DNA of 64,000 bases, from NCBI RefSeq assembly GCF_900102035.1, contig NZ_LT629689.1, positions 496,001 to 560,000 on the forward strand, in the 5' to 3' direction. A program made the position numbers and the translations under genes. Source of the DNA: Pseudomonas extremaustralis (GTDB lineage Bacteria; Pseudomonadota; Gammaproteobacteria; Pseudomonadales; Pseudomonadaceae). The notes below the pieces were generated by a model. It was not told the origin of the DNA, made no database searches, and was given only the letters and a program-made list of their open reading frames with translations. Below, piece after piece: positions 27,460-35,430 of this stretch (its first letter is position 1; the number at the start of each line of letters is the position of its first letter).

Positions 27460-27580
27460 TTGCCGGAAGTAGTGTTCAGCGTAAGCGTGAAAAAGAGCAG
27501 TTTTATATCTGATCCTTTTTTATCGTAACGACGGTGAGCATGCGGCCGAATTCGAACACTTAGATGCTGACTGGCTGCTA

Positions 27581-27770
27581 TGGGCCGATTGTGTTGAAAC
27601 GGTCGGTCCTTCCAGGCTTCCCTCGTACTGACTGCTGAAAGTACATTTTTTGCGCGCAGCGACGCGAAATCTGAGCCCGGAATCCTCTGCTTAAAGTCAG
27701 GATTTCAATCTCAATCGTGTACTTTTCTGCTGCGGAAACCATGGTCGACTTTTTCAACGCGATCGGCCGA
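27581..27770. mobile_element. MITE-like element with terminal inverted repeats and TA duplication
   Basis: The left end TGGGCCGATTGTGTTGAAAC and the inverse of the right end TCGGCCGATCGCGTTGAAAA match over ~27 bp with about six or seven mismatches. TA flanks both ends (27579-27580, 27771-27772). The 190-bp interior has no ORF and contains a further AAAGTACA / TGTACTTT pair. The structure is that of a non-autonomous element mobilised by a TA-targeting transposase. The rest of the 400-bp gap between 27460 and 27859 shows no gene. Confidence 0.6.
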
Positions 27771-27859
27771 TAACAGCCCTTTTATCGATGAACAGGTCTA
27801 CCATGCGCCACCGGCAGTGGTTGCACGCGCTACCGATCATTTTTCTCAAAGGTATCGCA

Positions 27860-28093
27860 ATGTCCATCGACCAAATCTCCCTTCCCAAGGGCGTAGGCCC
27901 TCACGCCGCCAAGCTCCTCGACGCCATCACCGGCGCGTCCACTCTTGAAGAACTCAACCGCGCTGGCGGTAAAGCCGAAGGGTTTGTGCTGGGCCTGGAG
28001 TCCACCAAAGCCATCAAAAGCCAAATTGCCGAGTCGCTGTATGTGGCTTACGACGATGCGGCGAGCAATCGGGCGGGTGAGTTGAAGGGCTAG
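27860..28093 (+). CDS. Small hypothetical protein
   Basis: 77 residues, soluble and mainly helical (MSIDQISLPKGVGPHAAKL, then STLEELNRAGGKAEGFVLG). AAAGG stands 9 bases before the ATG at 27860, so the upstream frame from 27788, part of which crosses the MITE border, is rejected. I recognise no family. It lies next to the MITE-like element and the DUF6124 gene, in an accessory patch. Confidence 0.6.
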   Translation: MSIDQISLPKGVGPHAAKLLDAITGASTLEELNRAGGKAEGFVLGLESTKAIKSQIAESLYVAYDDAASNRAGELKG

Positions 28094-28224
28094 GCGTTTT
28101 TCGGGACGGTCGGCGCACAGGGCTTTAGGCTGGGCGCCTGACTGTTCAGGATGAAACTTCCCCTGTTCAAGGTCGTTGCCGCAGGTGGGCGACGACGCAT
28201 GGGCTTGGCGGGAAGGGGCTGGCG

Positions 28225-28455
28225 TCAAGCGGAGCAGGGTGCTTCGCGGTCGAGAAGTGTGGCGGTGAGGAGCGCGCCCAGTTCGCTCAGTTGGTGAATG
28301 GCCAGGGCGATGTCGCGGTGTTTGCCGGACAGGTCTTCGGACAGGTCGAGCAGCAGGGTGCTGACGCTGTTGAAGGTTTCGTAGCTGTTGGTGATGAGGG
28401 CTTCGGTGCTGGCGTTGGGGGTGACGGTGAAAAGAGGGGCTGAATCTTTAACCAT
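28225..28455 (-). CDS. DUF6124 family small protein
   Basis: 76 residues, starting MVKDSAPLFTVTPNASTE and continuing with TFNSVSTLLLDLSEDLSGKHRDIAL. This N-terminal FTVTPNA and central LLLDLS pattern recur in a multicopy Pseudomonas small protein family. Function unknown. The ATG at 28455 follows CAAGGAAC. The frame is open upstream to 28590, where part of the sequence coincides with an inverted repeat that may be a structured leader. Confidence 0.75.
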   Translation of the reverse strand: MVKDSAPLFTVTPNASTEALITNSYETFNSVSTLLLDLSEDLSGKHRDIALAIHQLSELGALLTATLLDREAPCSA

Positions 28456-28521
28456 TGTTAAGTTCCTTGCTTGAGGCCACCACCTGATCGCTACTAAACA
28501 ATAAGGCGGTAGCTGTACGCA

Positions 28522-28658
28522 GGTTAGTAGACCGGTGGAACCTAACAAAACCGGCGCGCCCGAAGGCGCCCTACGCACAGCCACCATCAAGCACAGACAG
28601 GAACGTCTGACAGATGAAACTTATGCACTTGTTAGGTTAAACCGTGGGCTACTAAACC
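28522..28658 (-). repeat. Long inverted repeat in the leader of the DUF6124 gene
   Basis: The arms are 28522-28548 (GGTTAGTAGACCGG...CCTAACAA) and 28629-28658, whose inverse reads GGTTTAGTAGCCCACGG...CCTAACAA. They are about 80 bp apart. The inner part contains another GC-rich stem (GGCGCGCCCGAAGGCGCC at 28552-28569). The region may fold as a structured RNA upstream of the DUF6124 gene or be a mobile repeat. The 387-bp gap 28456-28842 otherwise holds only a REP element at its right end. Confidence 0.5.
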
Positions 28659-28809
28659 CGATCACCGAGATGTCGGCGACCGAGCCACCTTAGAGACGGC
28701 CACCTCAGCGCACAAGCCGGCGGATTCTGACGCAGGCGTAGGCAATGGAGCAAGGTGTGTGGCGGGATTCGGATTTTGCCCCGGGGCGCTGCGTTTGCGT
28801 TGGGTCTTT

Positions 28810-28834
28810 TCGCGAGCAAGCTCGCTCCTACAGG
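28810..28834. repeat. REP palindrome (single)
   Basis: CGCGAGCAAGCTCGCTCCTA: the standard Pseudomonas REP, adjacent to the 3' end of chrA. The palindromic core GCGAGCAAGCTCGC may serve as a transcript end. Confidence 0.85.
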
Positions 28835-28842
28835 GTGGGGGG

Positions 28843-30030
28843 TTAGCCGAGTAACCCACCCAGCACGCCGCAGCCGATCACCACCAGCCACGGCGGCAGC
28901 TTCCAGATCATCAGCGCCACCAGCGCGAGCAACGCCAGGGCGAAGTCGTAGGCGCTCAGAATCGCGCTGGTCCACACCGGCTGATACAGCGCCGCTAACA
29001 ACAGTCCCACCACCCCTGCATTCACCCCGGCCAGCGCCGCCTGGGTGTGGGGGCTGTGGCGCAGGCTGGCCCAGAAGGGCAGGGCGCCGAAGATCAGCAG
29101 GAACGACGGTGCGAAGATCGCCAGCAGGCCAATCATGCCGCCGAGCCAGCCGTTCGGGGCCTGGTGCATCGAGGCGCCGAGGAAGGCGGCGAAGGTGAAC
29201 AGCGGGCCGGGGACGGCTTGGGTGGCGCCATAGCCGGCGAGGAACACGTCGTTGCTCACCCACTGTGGCGGCACCACTTGGGCTTGCAGCAGTGGCAGCA
29301 CCACGTGGCCGCCGCCGAACACCAGGGAGCCGGTGCGGTAGAACGCGTCCACCAGGGTCAAGGTCGGGCTGGGCCACCCGTCGGCCAGGATCGGCAGGCC
29401 CACCAGCAACAGCAGGAACAACCCCAGCCACAACGCGCCGGTGCGGCGGCTGATGGGGATGGGCAGCGTGTCGGGTTCGGTATTCGTCGGCGGTTTGAAC
29501 AGCAGCAGGCCCGCCACGCCAGCGGCGGCGATCACCCCCACCTGGGCCCAGGCGGACGGTTCCAGCAGCACCACGCACGCGGCGATCAGCATCAGCGTGA
29601 CCCGCGCCACGCCCCGGCACAGGTTGCGCGCCATGCCCCACACGGCCTGGGCCACCACGGCCACGGCGACGACTTTAAGCCCATGCAGCGCGCCGGCAGG
29701 CATCGCGGCGCCATAGTGGGCGAGGCCCAGGGCGAACAGGATCAAGGCGATGGCCGACGGCAACGTAAACCCGACCCAGGCGGCGACCGCCCCGCCATAG
29801 CCTGCGCGGGACAAGCCCAGGGCAATGCCGACCTGACTGCTGGCCGGGCCGGGAAGGAATTGGCACAAGGCGACCAGTTCGGCGTAACTGCGCTCGCTCA
29901 GCCAACGCCGCCGGGTGACGAATTCGTCGCGAAAATACCCAAGGTGCGCAATCGGGCCGCCGAAGGAAGTAAGCCCCAGGCGCAGGAAAACCAGGAACAC
30001 CGACCAGGGACGAGTGGAGGAGTGGGCCAA
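28843..30030 (-). CDS. chrA: Chromate transporter, ChrA (CHR) family
   Basis: 395 residues, the long two-domain form with about 10-12 TM helices. Both halves carry the CHR motif: FLRLGLTSFGGPIAHLGYF with LVALCQFLPGPASSQ, and later FYRTGSLVFGGGHVVLPLL with GYGATQAVPGPLF. The family exports chromate from the cytoplasm using the membrane potential. No chrB regulator or reductase is next to it, so the physiological substrate may be another oxyanion. Confidence 0.93.
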   Translation of the reverse strand: MAHSSTRPWSVFLVFLRLGLTSFGGPIAHLGYFRDEFVTRRRWLSERSYAELVALCQFLPGPASSQVGIALGLSRAGYGGAVAAWVGFTLPSAIALILFALGLAHYGAAMPAGALHGLKVVAVAVVAQAVWGMARNLCRGVARVTLMLIAACVVLLEPSAWAQVGVIAAAGVAGLLLFKPPTNTEPDTLPIPISRRTGALWLGLFLLLLVGLPILADGWPSPTLTLVDAFYRTGSLVFGGGHVVLPLLQAQVVPPQWVSNDVFLAGYGATQAVPGPLFTFAAFLGASMHQAPNGWLGGMIGLLAIFAPSFLLIFGALPFWASLRHSPHTQAALAGVNAGVVGLLLAALYQPVWTSAILSAYDFALALLALVALMIWKLPPWLVVIGCGVLGGLLG

Positions 30031-30212
30031 GAGGGAGAACTCGGGCTAAGGTGTGGGGCACCTTAGCGAATTTTGATGACCGGAAGAAGAGGTCGTGCTT
30101 GCGCGAATGGCCACGGGCGATTGAATTTTTGTGCGCCGGTTCGAGTCAGTGAAAGAGACACGCAACAACGCTTTTCCATTCCACACCGCTGACCCTCAGC
30201 CAAGGATGCACG

Positions 30213-30653
30213 ATGACCTTCTTTATTTTCCTCCTGGCCTGCGCGGCCGCCGCCAGCACCGGCGTGATCTTCAAGCCCGGCGCTTGGTACGCCGCTCTGG
30301 TCAAGCCCAGCTTCACCCCGCCCAACTGGGCGTTCCCGCTGGCCTGGACGCTCATCTACCTGCTGCTGGCCTGGGCCGGCTATCGCTTGAGCCTGATCCC
30401 CGGCAGCCAAACGGTGCTAGCGCTGTGGGCCGCGCAAATCGCCTTGAACACGCTGTGGACCCCGGTGTTCTTCGGCGCGCACCAGTTGCTCGCCGGGATG
30501 GTGATCATCGTGCTGCTGTGGATCACCGTGGCGGCGATGGTGGCGTTGGCCGTGCGCTTGGACCTGATCACCGGCTTGATCCTGTTCCCATACCTGGCGT
30601 GGCTGTGCGTGGCGGCTGCGTTGAATTTTTCGATCTGGCGTAACAACCGCTGA
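30213..30653 (+). CDS. TspO/MBR (tryptophan-rich sensory protein) family
   Basis: 146 residues with five TM helices. Family signature residues appear in WYAALVKPSFTPPNWAFPLAWTLIYLLLA, then ALWAAQIALNTLWTPVFFG and YLAWLCVAAALNFSIWRNN. It is the standard length. Homologues bind tetrapyrroles and regulate photopigment or stress responses. Its position between chrA and a cobalamin-riboswitch ABC operon gives no direct clue. The ATG at 30213 follows CAAGGATGCACG. Confidence 0.93.
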   Translation: MTFFIFLLACAAAASTGVIFKPGAWYAALVKPSFTPPNWAFPLAWTLIYLLLAWAGYRLSLIPGSQTVLALWAAQIALNTLWTPVFFGAHQLLAGMVIIVLLWITVAAMVALAVRLDLITGLILFPYLAWLCVAAALNFSIWRNNR

Positions 30654-30686
30654 AGGTTGTAACACGGCTTAAAGAACACGGCCGCT

Positions 30687-30789
30687 GTAGGCGCGAGCTT
30701 GCTCGCGAAGAGGGTGGACGATAACGCGGGCATTCTGGATGAGCGCGGTGTGCTTGCGATTTTCGCGAGCAAGCTCGCTCCTACGGGGG
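30687..30789. repeat. REPIN (inverted REP pair)
   Basis: GTAGGCGCGAGCTTGCTCGCGAA at the left and the inverse TTCGCGAGCAAGCTCGCTCC at the right are separated by ~50 bp that resemble the tandem REPINs at 36295-36545 (ACGCGGGCAT, GCGGTGT, GCGATTT are shared). It fills the gap between the convergent TspO and ABC genes. Confidence 0.85.
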
Positions 30790-30808
30790 CGGTGTGTGGC
30801 AGTCATTT

Positions 30809-31573
30809 TTAAATCGGGCGCAGGCGCAGGATTTGTGCACCGTCGAATGGGTCGGTCAGGTAGTGCGCCTGCACGCCGAACGTTTCGTGCAAACGTTGTG
30901 GCGTCAGCACCTCCAGCGGCTTGCCCAGTGCCACCAAGCGTCCGCGATCCAGCACGGCCAAGCGGTCACAGGTCAGCGCCTGGTTGAGATCGTGCAGGGC
31001 AATCAGGGTGGTCACCGGCAAGTCCTGCACGCCCTTGAGGATCGTCAGTTGATGCTGGATGTCCAGGTGGTTGGTCGGCTCATCCAACAGCAGGATCTGC
31101 GGCCGTTGCGCCAGGGCGCGGGCGATGTGCACGCGTTGGCGTTCGCCGCCGGAGAGGTTGCGCCAGGCGCGTTGGCTCAGGTGGGTGGCGTCCACGTCGT
31201 GCAGGGCTTGGTGCACGATGGCGTCGTCGTCGCGTGACCAGGGGCTCAGCGCCGACAGCCACGGCGTGCGCCCCAGCGCCACGGCATCGAAGACGCGGAT
31301 GGCATCGTCGGTGTCGGCCTGTTGTTCCACCACCGCCAGTTGTTGCGCGATGGCGCGTCGGGATAGATCGCCCAGCCGCTCGCCGCCCAGGCGCACTTCG
31401 CCGCTGGTCGGTGCGCGCAAGCCGGCGAGCAGTTTGAGCAGGGTGGATTTGCCTGAGCCGTTCGGACCGACGATCCCTAGGGTTTCACCGGAGCGAACCT
31501 CCAGGTGAATATCGCGCAGCAACTCGGCCTCGCGCACCTTGAAGCCCAGCCCGGTGCAACTGAGCACCGTCAT
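30809..31573 (-). CDS. ABC transporter ATP-binding protein, BtuD/FecE-like
   Basis: 254 residues. Walker A GPNGSGKST, Q-loop region near AVVEQQADT, signature LSGGERQRV and Walker B ILLLDEPTNHLD are intact, followed by the switch His in LIALHDLN. It belongs to the FecE/FepC/BtuD class. It drives the permease encoded upstream, whose stop it overlaps by 4 bp. The riboswitch ahead of the operon indicates a corrinoid or cobalt-linked substrate. Confidence 0.93.
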   Translation of the reverse strand: MTVLSCTGLGFKVREAELLRDIHLEVRSGETLGIVGPNGSGKSTLLKLLAGLRAPTSGEVRLGGERLGDLSRRAIAQQLAVVEQQADTDDAIRVFDAVALGRTPWLSALSPWSRDDDAIVHQALHDVDATHLSQRAWRNLSGGERQRVHIARALAQRPQILLLDEPTNHLDIQHQLTILKGVQDLPVTTLIALHDLNQALTCDRLAVLDRGRLVALGKPLEVLTPQRLHETFGVQAHYLTDPFDGAQILRLRPI

Positions 31574-32574
31574 CGCGCATTCCTCCGGCCGATCAGGATC
31601 AGCGCAAACACCGGCGCGCCGACCAATGCCGTCACCACCCCGACCGGAATCACCTGGCCCTTGATCACGGTGCGCGACAGCACATCCGCCGCGATCAAAA
31701 ACAACGCACCGCCCAACGCACTCGCCGGCAACAAGCGCGAGTGTCCTGTGCCCAGCAGCAGGCGCGCGGCATGGGGGATCACCAGGCCGACAAAGCCGAT
31801 GGCGCCGACAATCGACACCATTACCGCCGTGACCAATGCCGCGCAGGCCACCAACACCAGTTGCACGCGGCGCACCGGAATGCCCAGGGACGCCGCCGAG
31901 TCGCGGCCAAAGGTGAACGCATCCAGCGCCCGTCGATGCCACAGGCACACCGCCAGCCCCACGATCGCCACCGGCACCGCCAGCCACACCGACGGCCAGC
32001 GCACGCCGCTGAGGTTGCCCAGCAGCCAGAACAGAATGCCGCGCGCCTGTTCGGAGCTGGCCGACTTGGTGATCAGGAACGCAGTCAGCGCGTTGAACAG
32101 CTGCGAACCGGCGATGCCCGCGAGGATGATCTGCCCGGTGCCGCCGGACGCGCCGCTGGCCCGCGCCAGCAGGATCACCAGCGCAAACGCGGCCATCGCG
32201 CCGACGAAGGCGCCCGCCGACAACGACACCAAACCGCCGCCCACGCCCATCAACACCACCAGCACCGCACCGGTCGAGGCGCCGGCGCTGATGCCCAGCA
32301 GGTAGGGATCGGCCAGCGGATTACGCAGCAACGACTGCAAGACCACCCCGCAGGTGGCCAGCCCGGCACCGCAGGCGGCGGCGACCAGGGCGCGGGTGAG
32401 GCGGTAGTTCCACACCACGCCTTCGTCGATGGGATCGAGCACGTAGCCGGCGTGCCACAGTTTGTTGGCGAGCACCTGCAACACCACCTTTGGCGCGATG
32501 GCGGTTTCGCCGATGGCTACGCCGGCGAGGAGGGCGATCAGCAGCAGCGCGAGGGCGAGGAGGGTGCGTGTCAT
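31570..32574 (-). CDS. ABC transporter permease, FecCD/BtuC-like
   Basis: 334 residues with about nine to ten TM helices. The BtuC/FecCD pattern is visible in YRLTRALVAAACGAGLATCGVVLQSLLRNPLADPYLLGISAGAS and in GAIGFVGLVIPHAARLLLGTGH (the ATPase-coupling loop). Start at ATG 32572-32574, overlapping the stop of the binding protein gene by four bases. Together with its neighbours it forms a complete importer across the inner membrane. Confidence 0.94.
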   Translation of the reverse strand: MTRTLLALALLLIALLAGVAIGETAIAPKVVLQVLANKLWHAGYVLDPIDEGVVWNYRLTRALVAAACGAGLATCGVVLQSLLRNPLADPYLLGISAGASTGAVLVVLMGVGGGLVSLSAGAFVGAMAAFALVILLARASGASGGTGQIILAGIAGSQLFNALTAFLITKSASSEQARGILFWLLGNLSGVRWPSVWLAVPVAIVGLAVCLWHRRALDAFTFGRDSAASLGIPVRRVQLVLVACAALVTAVMVSIVGAIGFVGLVIPHAARLLLGTGHSRLLPASALGGALFLIAADVLSRTVIKGQVIPVGVVTALVGAPVFALILIGRRNAR

Positions 32575-33581
32575 TTCGGCAGGTCGTAGCCGTCGATGGC
32601 GTGCGCCAGTTGTTCCAGGCCATCGAAGGTGCGCACGCTGGCCTGCAGGGCCATGGCGTCGAGGATGATGATGCGGTTGTGTTTGACCGCGTCCATGTTG
32701 CGGGTCACCGGGTCGCTGCGCAGGAAGGCGAGTTTCTGTTCGTGGTCGTCGGCCGGGTAGCGACGGCGGTCCATGCGCGCGATCACCAGGAACGTCGGGT
32801 TGGCTTTGGCGAGGGTTTCCCAGCCGACGGCGGGCCACTCTTCATCGGACTGCACCACGTTGTGCAGGCCCAGGGTCTCGAGCATGAATTCGGGGACACC
32901 CTTGTGGCCGGCCACGTACGGGTCGCTGGCCATCTCGGCGCTGGAGAACCACACCAGCGCGCTGGCTTGCTTGAGGCCCTTGCTCTGCGCGGTGGCCACG
33001 GACCGGGCCAGGCGCGCCTGGAGTTCGGCGTTGAGTTGTCGGCCGCGATCCGGCACGTCGAAAATCTCGGCCAACTGGCTGATGCCCTTATAGATCGTCT
33101 CGACGCGAAACGGCGCCAGCCGCGTGCCGTCGGCGCCCACCCGGTTGTCCTTGGCTTCGCAGTCGGAGGGCAGCAGGTAGGTGGGGATTTTCAACTCATG
33201 AAATTGCTCGCGGGTACCGACCACGCCTTGCGGGCCGACCACCCATTCCAGCTCGGCGGCCACCAGTTGCGGGCGCTTGGCGATGACGGCTTCGAAGCTG
33301 GGCTCGTTGTCGGCCAGGCGCGGGATCTTGTCGTTCTGGACCTTGAACGACGGCAACACGTTGTTGAACCACAGCGAGGTGCCAACCACGGTATCGCCCA
33401 CGCCCAAGGCATAGAGCATTTCGGTGGCGGCCTGGCCGATGGTCACACTGCGTGCGGGTGCCTGCTGGAAGGTCAGGGTGCTGCCGCAGTTTTCGAGGGT
33501 CAGCGGGTAGTGGGTGGAGGTCGCCTGGGCCAAGGCACAGAAGCCCAGGCCGGCGAGCAGGGCGGTGGTGCGTAGCAGCAT
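32571..33581 (-). CDS. ABC transporter periplasmic substrate-binding protein, probably corrinoid
   Basis: 336 residues. The signal peptide (MLLRTTALLAGLGFCALAQA) is followed by a TroA/FepB-type two-lobe fold: ARSVTIGQAATEMLYALGVGD..., PSFEAVIAKRPQLVAAE, and a C-terminal VKHNRIIILDAMALQAS. The length fits class III binding proteins. The ATG at 33581 is preceded by CGGAG. It is the first gene behind a cobalamin riboswitch, so vitamin B12 or a precursor is the likely ligand; no cobalamin-specific residue is assigned. Confidence 0.9.
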   Translation of the reverse strand: MLLRTTALLAGLGFCALAQATSTHYPLTLENCGSTLTFQQAPARSVTIGQAATEMLYALGVGDTVVGTSLWFNNVLPSFKVQNDKIPRLADNEPSFEAVIAKRPQLVAAELEWVVGPQGVVGTREQFHELKIPTYLLPSDCEAKDNRVGADGTRLAPFRVETIYKGISQLAEIFDVPDRGRQLNAELQARLARSVATAQSKGLKQASALVWFSSAEMASDPYVAGHKGVPEFMLETLGLHNVVQSDEEWPAVGWETLAKANPTFLVIARMDRRRYPADDHEQKLAFLRSDPVTRNMDAVKHNRIIILDAMALQASVRTFDGLEQLAHAIDGYDLPK

Positions 33582-33711
33582 GGGGCAATCTCCGTGTGGA
33601 CCGTACTGGAAAAAACAGGGGGGGTACGGTTCGGAAATCCACGCTTGAACGCTGCCGGTCAGGCAGGCAAGGATGTCCTTCCCGGACACCCCGCCGGTCA
33701 GTGATGTTGCT

Positions 33712-33880
33712 GGGCCGGCAGGTCTCCTGACTGATGCGTCGTCGCCACGCTCCAACCTTCCCGGACAAGGTCCAGTGGCATCGAGGAGCAGGCTCGGCAT
33801 CTACAGTTGCGGGGGCAGTTCCGATTGACGCGGGGACACCGCGCTTCGGATTCCCTATTAGTCCCGTTTGGGAACCGGCG
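33712..33880 (-). promoter_or_regulatory. Cobalamin riboswitch
   Basis: Read on the minus strand, the conserved elements occur in order: AATAGGGAATCCG with GGTG, AACTGCCCCCGCAACTGTA (the B12-box-near core), GCCACTGG, CGGGAAGG, and GACGCATCAGTCAGGAGACC with TGCCGGCC at the end. This is the classical cobalamin class. It lies ~130 bp before the binding-protein ATG, leaving room for an expression platform, where CCGGGAAGGACATCCTTGCC could pair. In the presence of the ligand the importer is probably switched off. Confidence 0.93.
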
Positions 33881-33905
33881 CGGTATGGTAGTCGATGCGG
33901 TTGCA

Positions 33906-33927
33906 GGGCGCGAGCGTGCTCGCGCCT
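33906..33927. repeat. REP-like hairpin
   Basis: GGCGCGAGCGTGCTCGCGCC is a nearly perfect palindrome between the riboswitch promoter region and the end of the aldehyde dehydrogenase gene. Its core differs by a few bases from the common REP of this window. It may end the dehydrogenase transcript. Confidence 0.65.
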
Positions 33928-33936
33928 GCCCCTTGT

Positions 33937-35328
33937 TTACTTGCGGTTGAGCCACACCGTCTGCGCATTGCAGAATTCGCGCACGCCAAAGTGCGACAAC
34001 TCGCGGCCGAACCCGCTCTTCTTCACGCCACCGAACGCCACCCGAGGGTCGGACACGCTGAAGGCATTGACGAAGATCCCGCCGGTTTCCAGCTGGTTGG
34101 CAATTTCGCCTGCCTTGGCCGGGTCGCTGGTGAAGATGCTCGCGGTGAGGCCGAACTCGCTGTCGTTGGCCAGGGCCACGGCGTGGTCGGCATCGCGGGC
34201 GGTGATGATCGAGGCCACGGGGCCGAACAGCTCCTGTCTGAACGAGGTCATCTGGTCGGTGACGTCTGCCAGTACGGTGGGCGCATAGTAGTTACCGGCG
34301 CCGGGCACTTTGTCGCCGCCCAGCAGCAGGGTCGCGCCTTCTGCCAGGGTGGCCTGGACCTGGCCGTGCAGTTCGTCGCGCAGGTCGAAGCGCGCCATCG
34401 GGCCGACGTAGGTGTCGGTCGAAGTCGGCTCACCCATCACCAGGGCGCGGCTGGCTTCGACGAATTTGGCGGTAAAGGCTTGCACCACGCCTTCCTCGAT
34501 GATCAGGCGCTTGGCGGCGGCGCAGACTTGGCCGCTGTTCTGGAAGCGCCCGATGACGGCGGCTTGCACGGCGGCGTCGAGGTCGGCGTCGTTGAGCACG
34601 ATGAACGGGTCGGAGCCGCCCAGTTCCAGCACGCATTTTTTCAGCGCGGCACCGGCCTGGGAGCCGATGGCCATGCCGGCGCGCACGCTGCCGGTGAGGG
34701 TGACGGCAGCGATGCGTGGGTCGGCGATGGCGCTGGACACGCCGTCGGTGGTCACGTTGATGACTTCGAACAGGCCTTCAGGGAAACCGGCTTTTTGAAA
34801 CGCGGCTTTCATCAGGTAGGCGCTGCCCATCACGTTTGGCGCGTGTTTGAGCACGTAGGTGTTGCCGGCGAGCAGGGTCGGCACGGCGCCGCGCAGCACT
34901 TGCCACACCGGGAAGTTCCACGGCATCACGGCGAGGATCGGGCCCAGTGGGCGGTATTCGATCTGTGCGCTGCCGTTGTCCACCAGGGTCGGTTCCGGGG
35001 CGAGCATGGCCGGGCCGTGGGCGGCGTACCATTCGCTCAGTTGTGCGCATTTCTCGATTTCGGCACGGGCCTGGGCGATGGGTTTGCCCATTTCCAGAGT
35101 GATCATCTGCGCCATCGCTTCGGCTTGATCGCGCAAGGCGCCGGCCAGGGCCAGCAGTAATTCGGCGCGCTGGCTCACCGGCTGGCGGCGCCAGGTGCGG
35201 AAGGCGACGGTGGCGCGGTCGAGGGCGGCGTTCAGTTGGGCGGCGGTTTCGTAAGGGTAGCTGCCGACCGTTTCGCCATTGGCGGGGTTGATCGACAGGG
35301 CGTGGGTCTGGTGGGTGATCGCGTTCAT
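33937..35328 (-). CDS. NAD(P)-dependent aldehyde dehydrogenase, succinate-semialdehyde dehydrogenase (Sad/YneI) type
   Basis: 463 residues. Catalytic Glu is in LELGGSDPFIVL, catalytic Cys in NSGQVCAAAKRLI, and the cofactor motif TGSVRAG precedes them. MPWNFPVWQVLRGAVPTLLAGN and VAFGGVKKSGFGREL are family-wide. The sequence most resembles the YneI/Sad group of succinate semialdehyde dehydrogenases. The flanking LysR gene at 35431 is divergent, the usual arrangement of such a gene and its regulator. Substrate is inferred. Confidence 0.93.
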   Translation of the reverse strand: MNAITHQTHALSINPANGETVGSYPYETAAQLNAALDRATVAFRTWRRQPVSQRAELLLALAGALRDQAEAMAQMITLEMGKPIAQARAEIEKCAQLSEWYAAHGPAMLAPEPTLVDNGSAQIEYRPLGPILAVMPWNFPVWQVLRGAVPTLLAGNTYVLKHAPNVMGSAYLMKAAFQKAGFPEGLFEVINVTTDGVSSAIADPRIAAVTLTGSVRAGMAIGSQAGAALKKCVLELGGSDPFIVLNDADLDAAVQAAVIGRFQNSGQVCAAAKRLIIEEGVVQAFTAKFVEASRALVMGEPTSTDTYVGPMARFDLRDELHGQVQATLAEGATLLLGGDKVPGAGNYYAPTVLADVTDQMTSFRQELFGPVASIITARDADHAVALANDSEFGLTASIFTSDPAKAGEIANQLETGGIFVNAFSVSDPRVAFGGVKKSGFGRELSHFGVREFCNAQTVWLNRK

Positions 35329-35430
35329 GGCACCGTCCGGCTGAATGGGGGGATGGAGTCAGCCTACGGGGCTGCATGTTTTCTGGAAACTGAATAATAT
35401 TGAGCAATACGTTCACGATTGGAGAATGAT

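Noticed and set aside
27788..27859. Upstream extension of the small protein gene at 27860
   Set aside because: It starts next to the MITE border, lacks a ribosome site, and a good AAAGG site precedes the ATG at 27860.
29047..30066. 339-codon plus-strand frame opposite chrA
   Set aside because: Gln/Gly/Arg-rich shadow; the minus-strand frame has the duplicated CHR motifs and TM helices.
34248..35416. Additional frames inside the aldehyde dehydrogenase gene
   Set aside because: Pro/Arg-rich frames typical of alternative reading of GC-rich coding DNA; the dehydrogenase frame carries all catalytic motifs.
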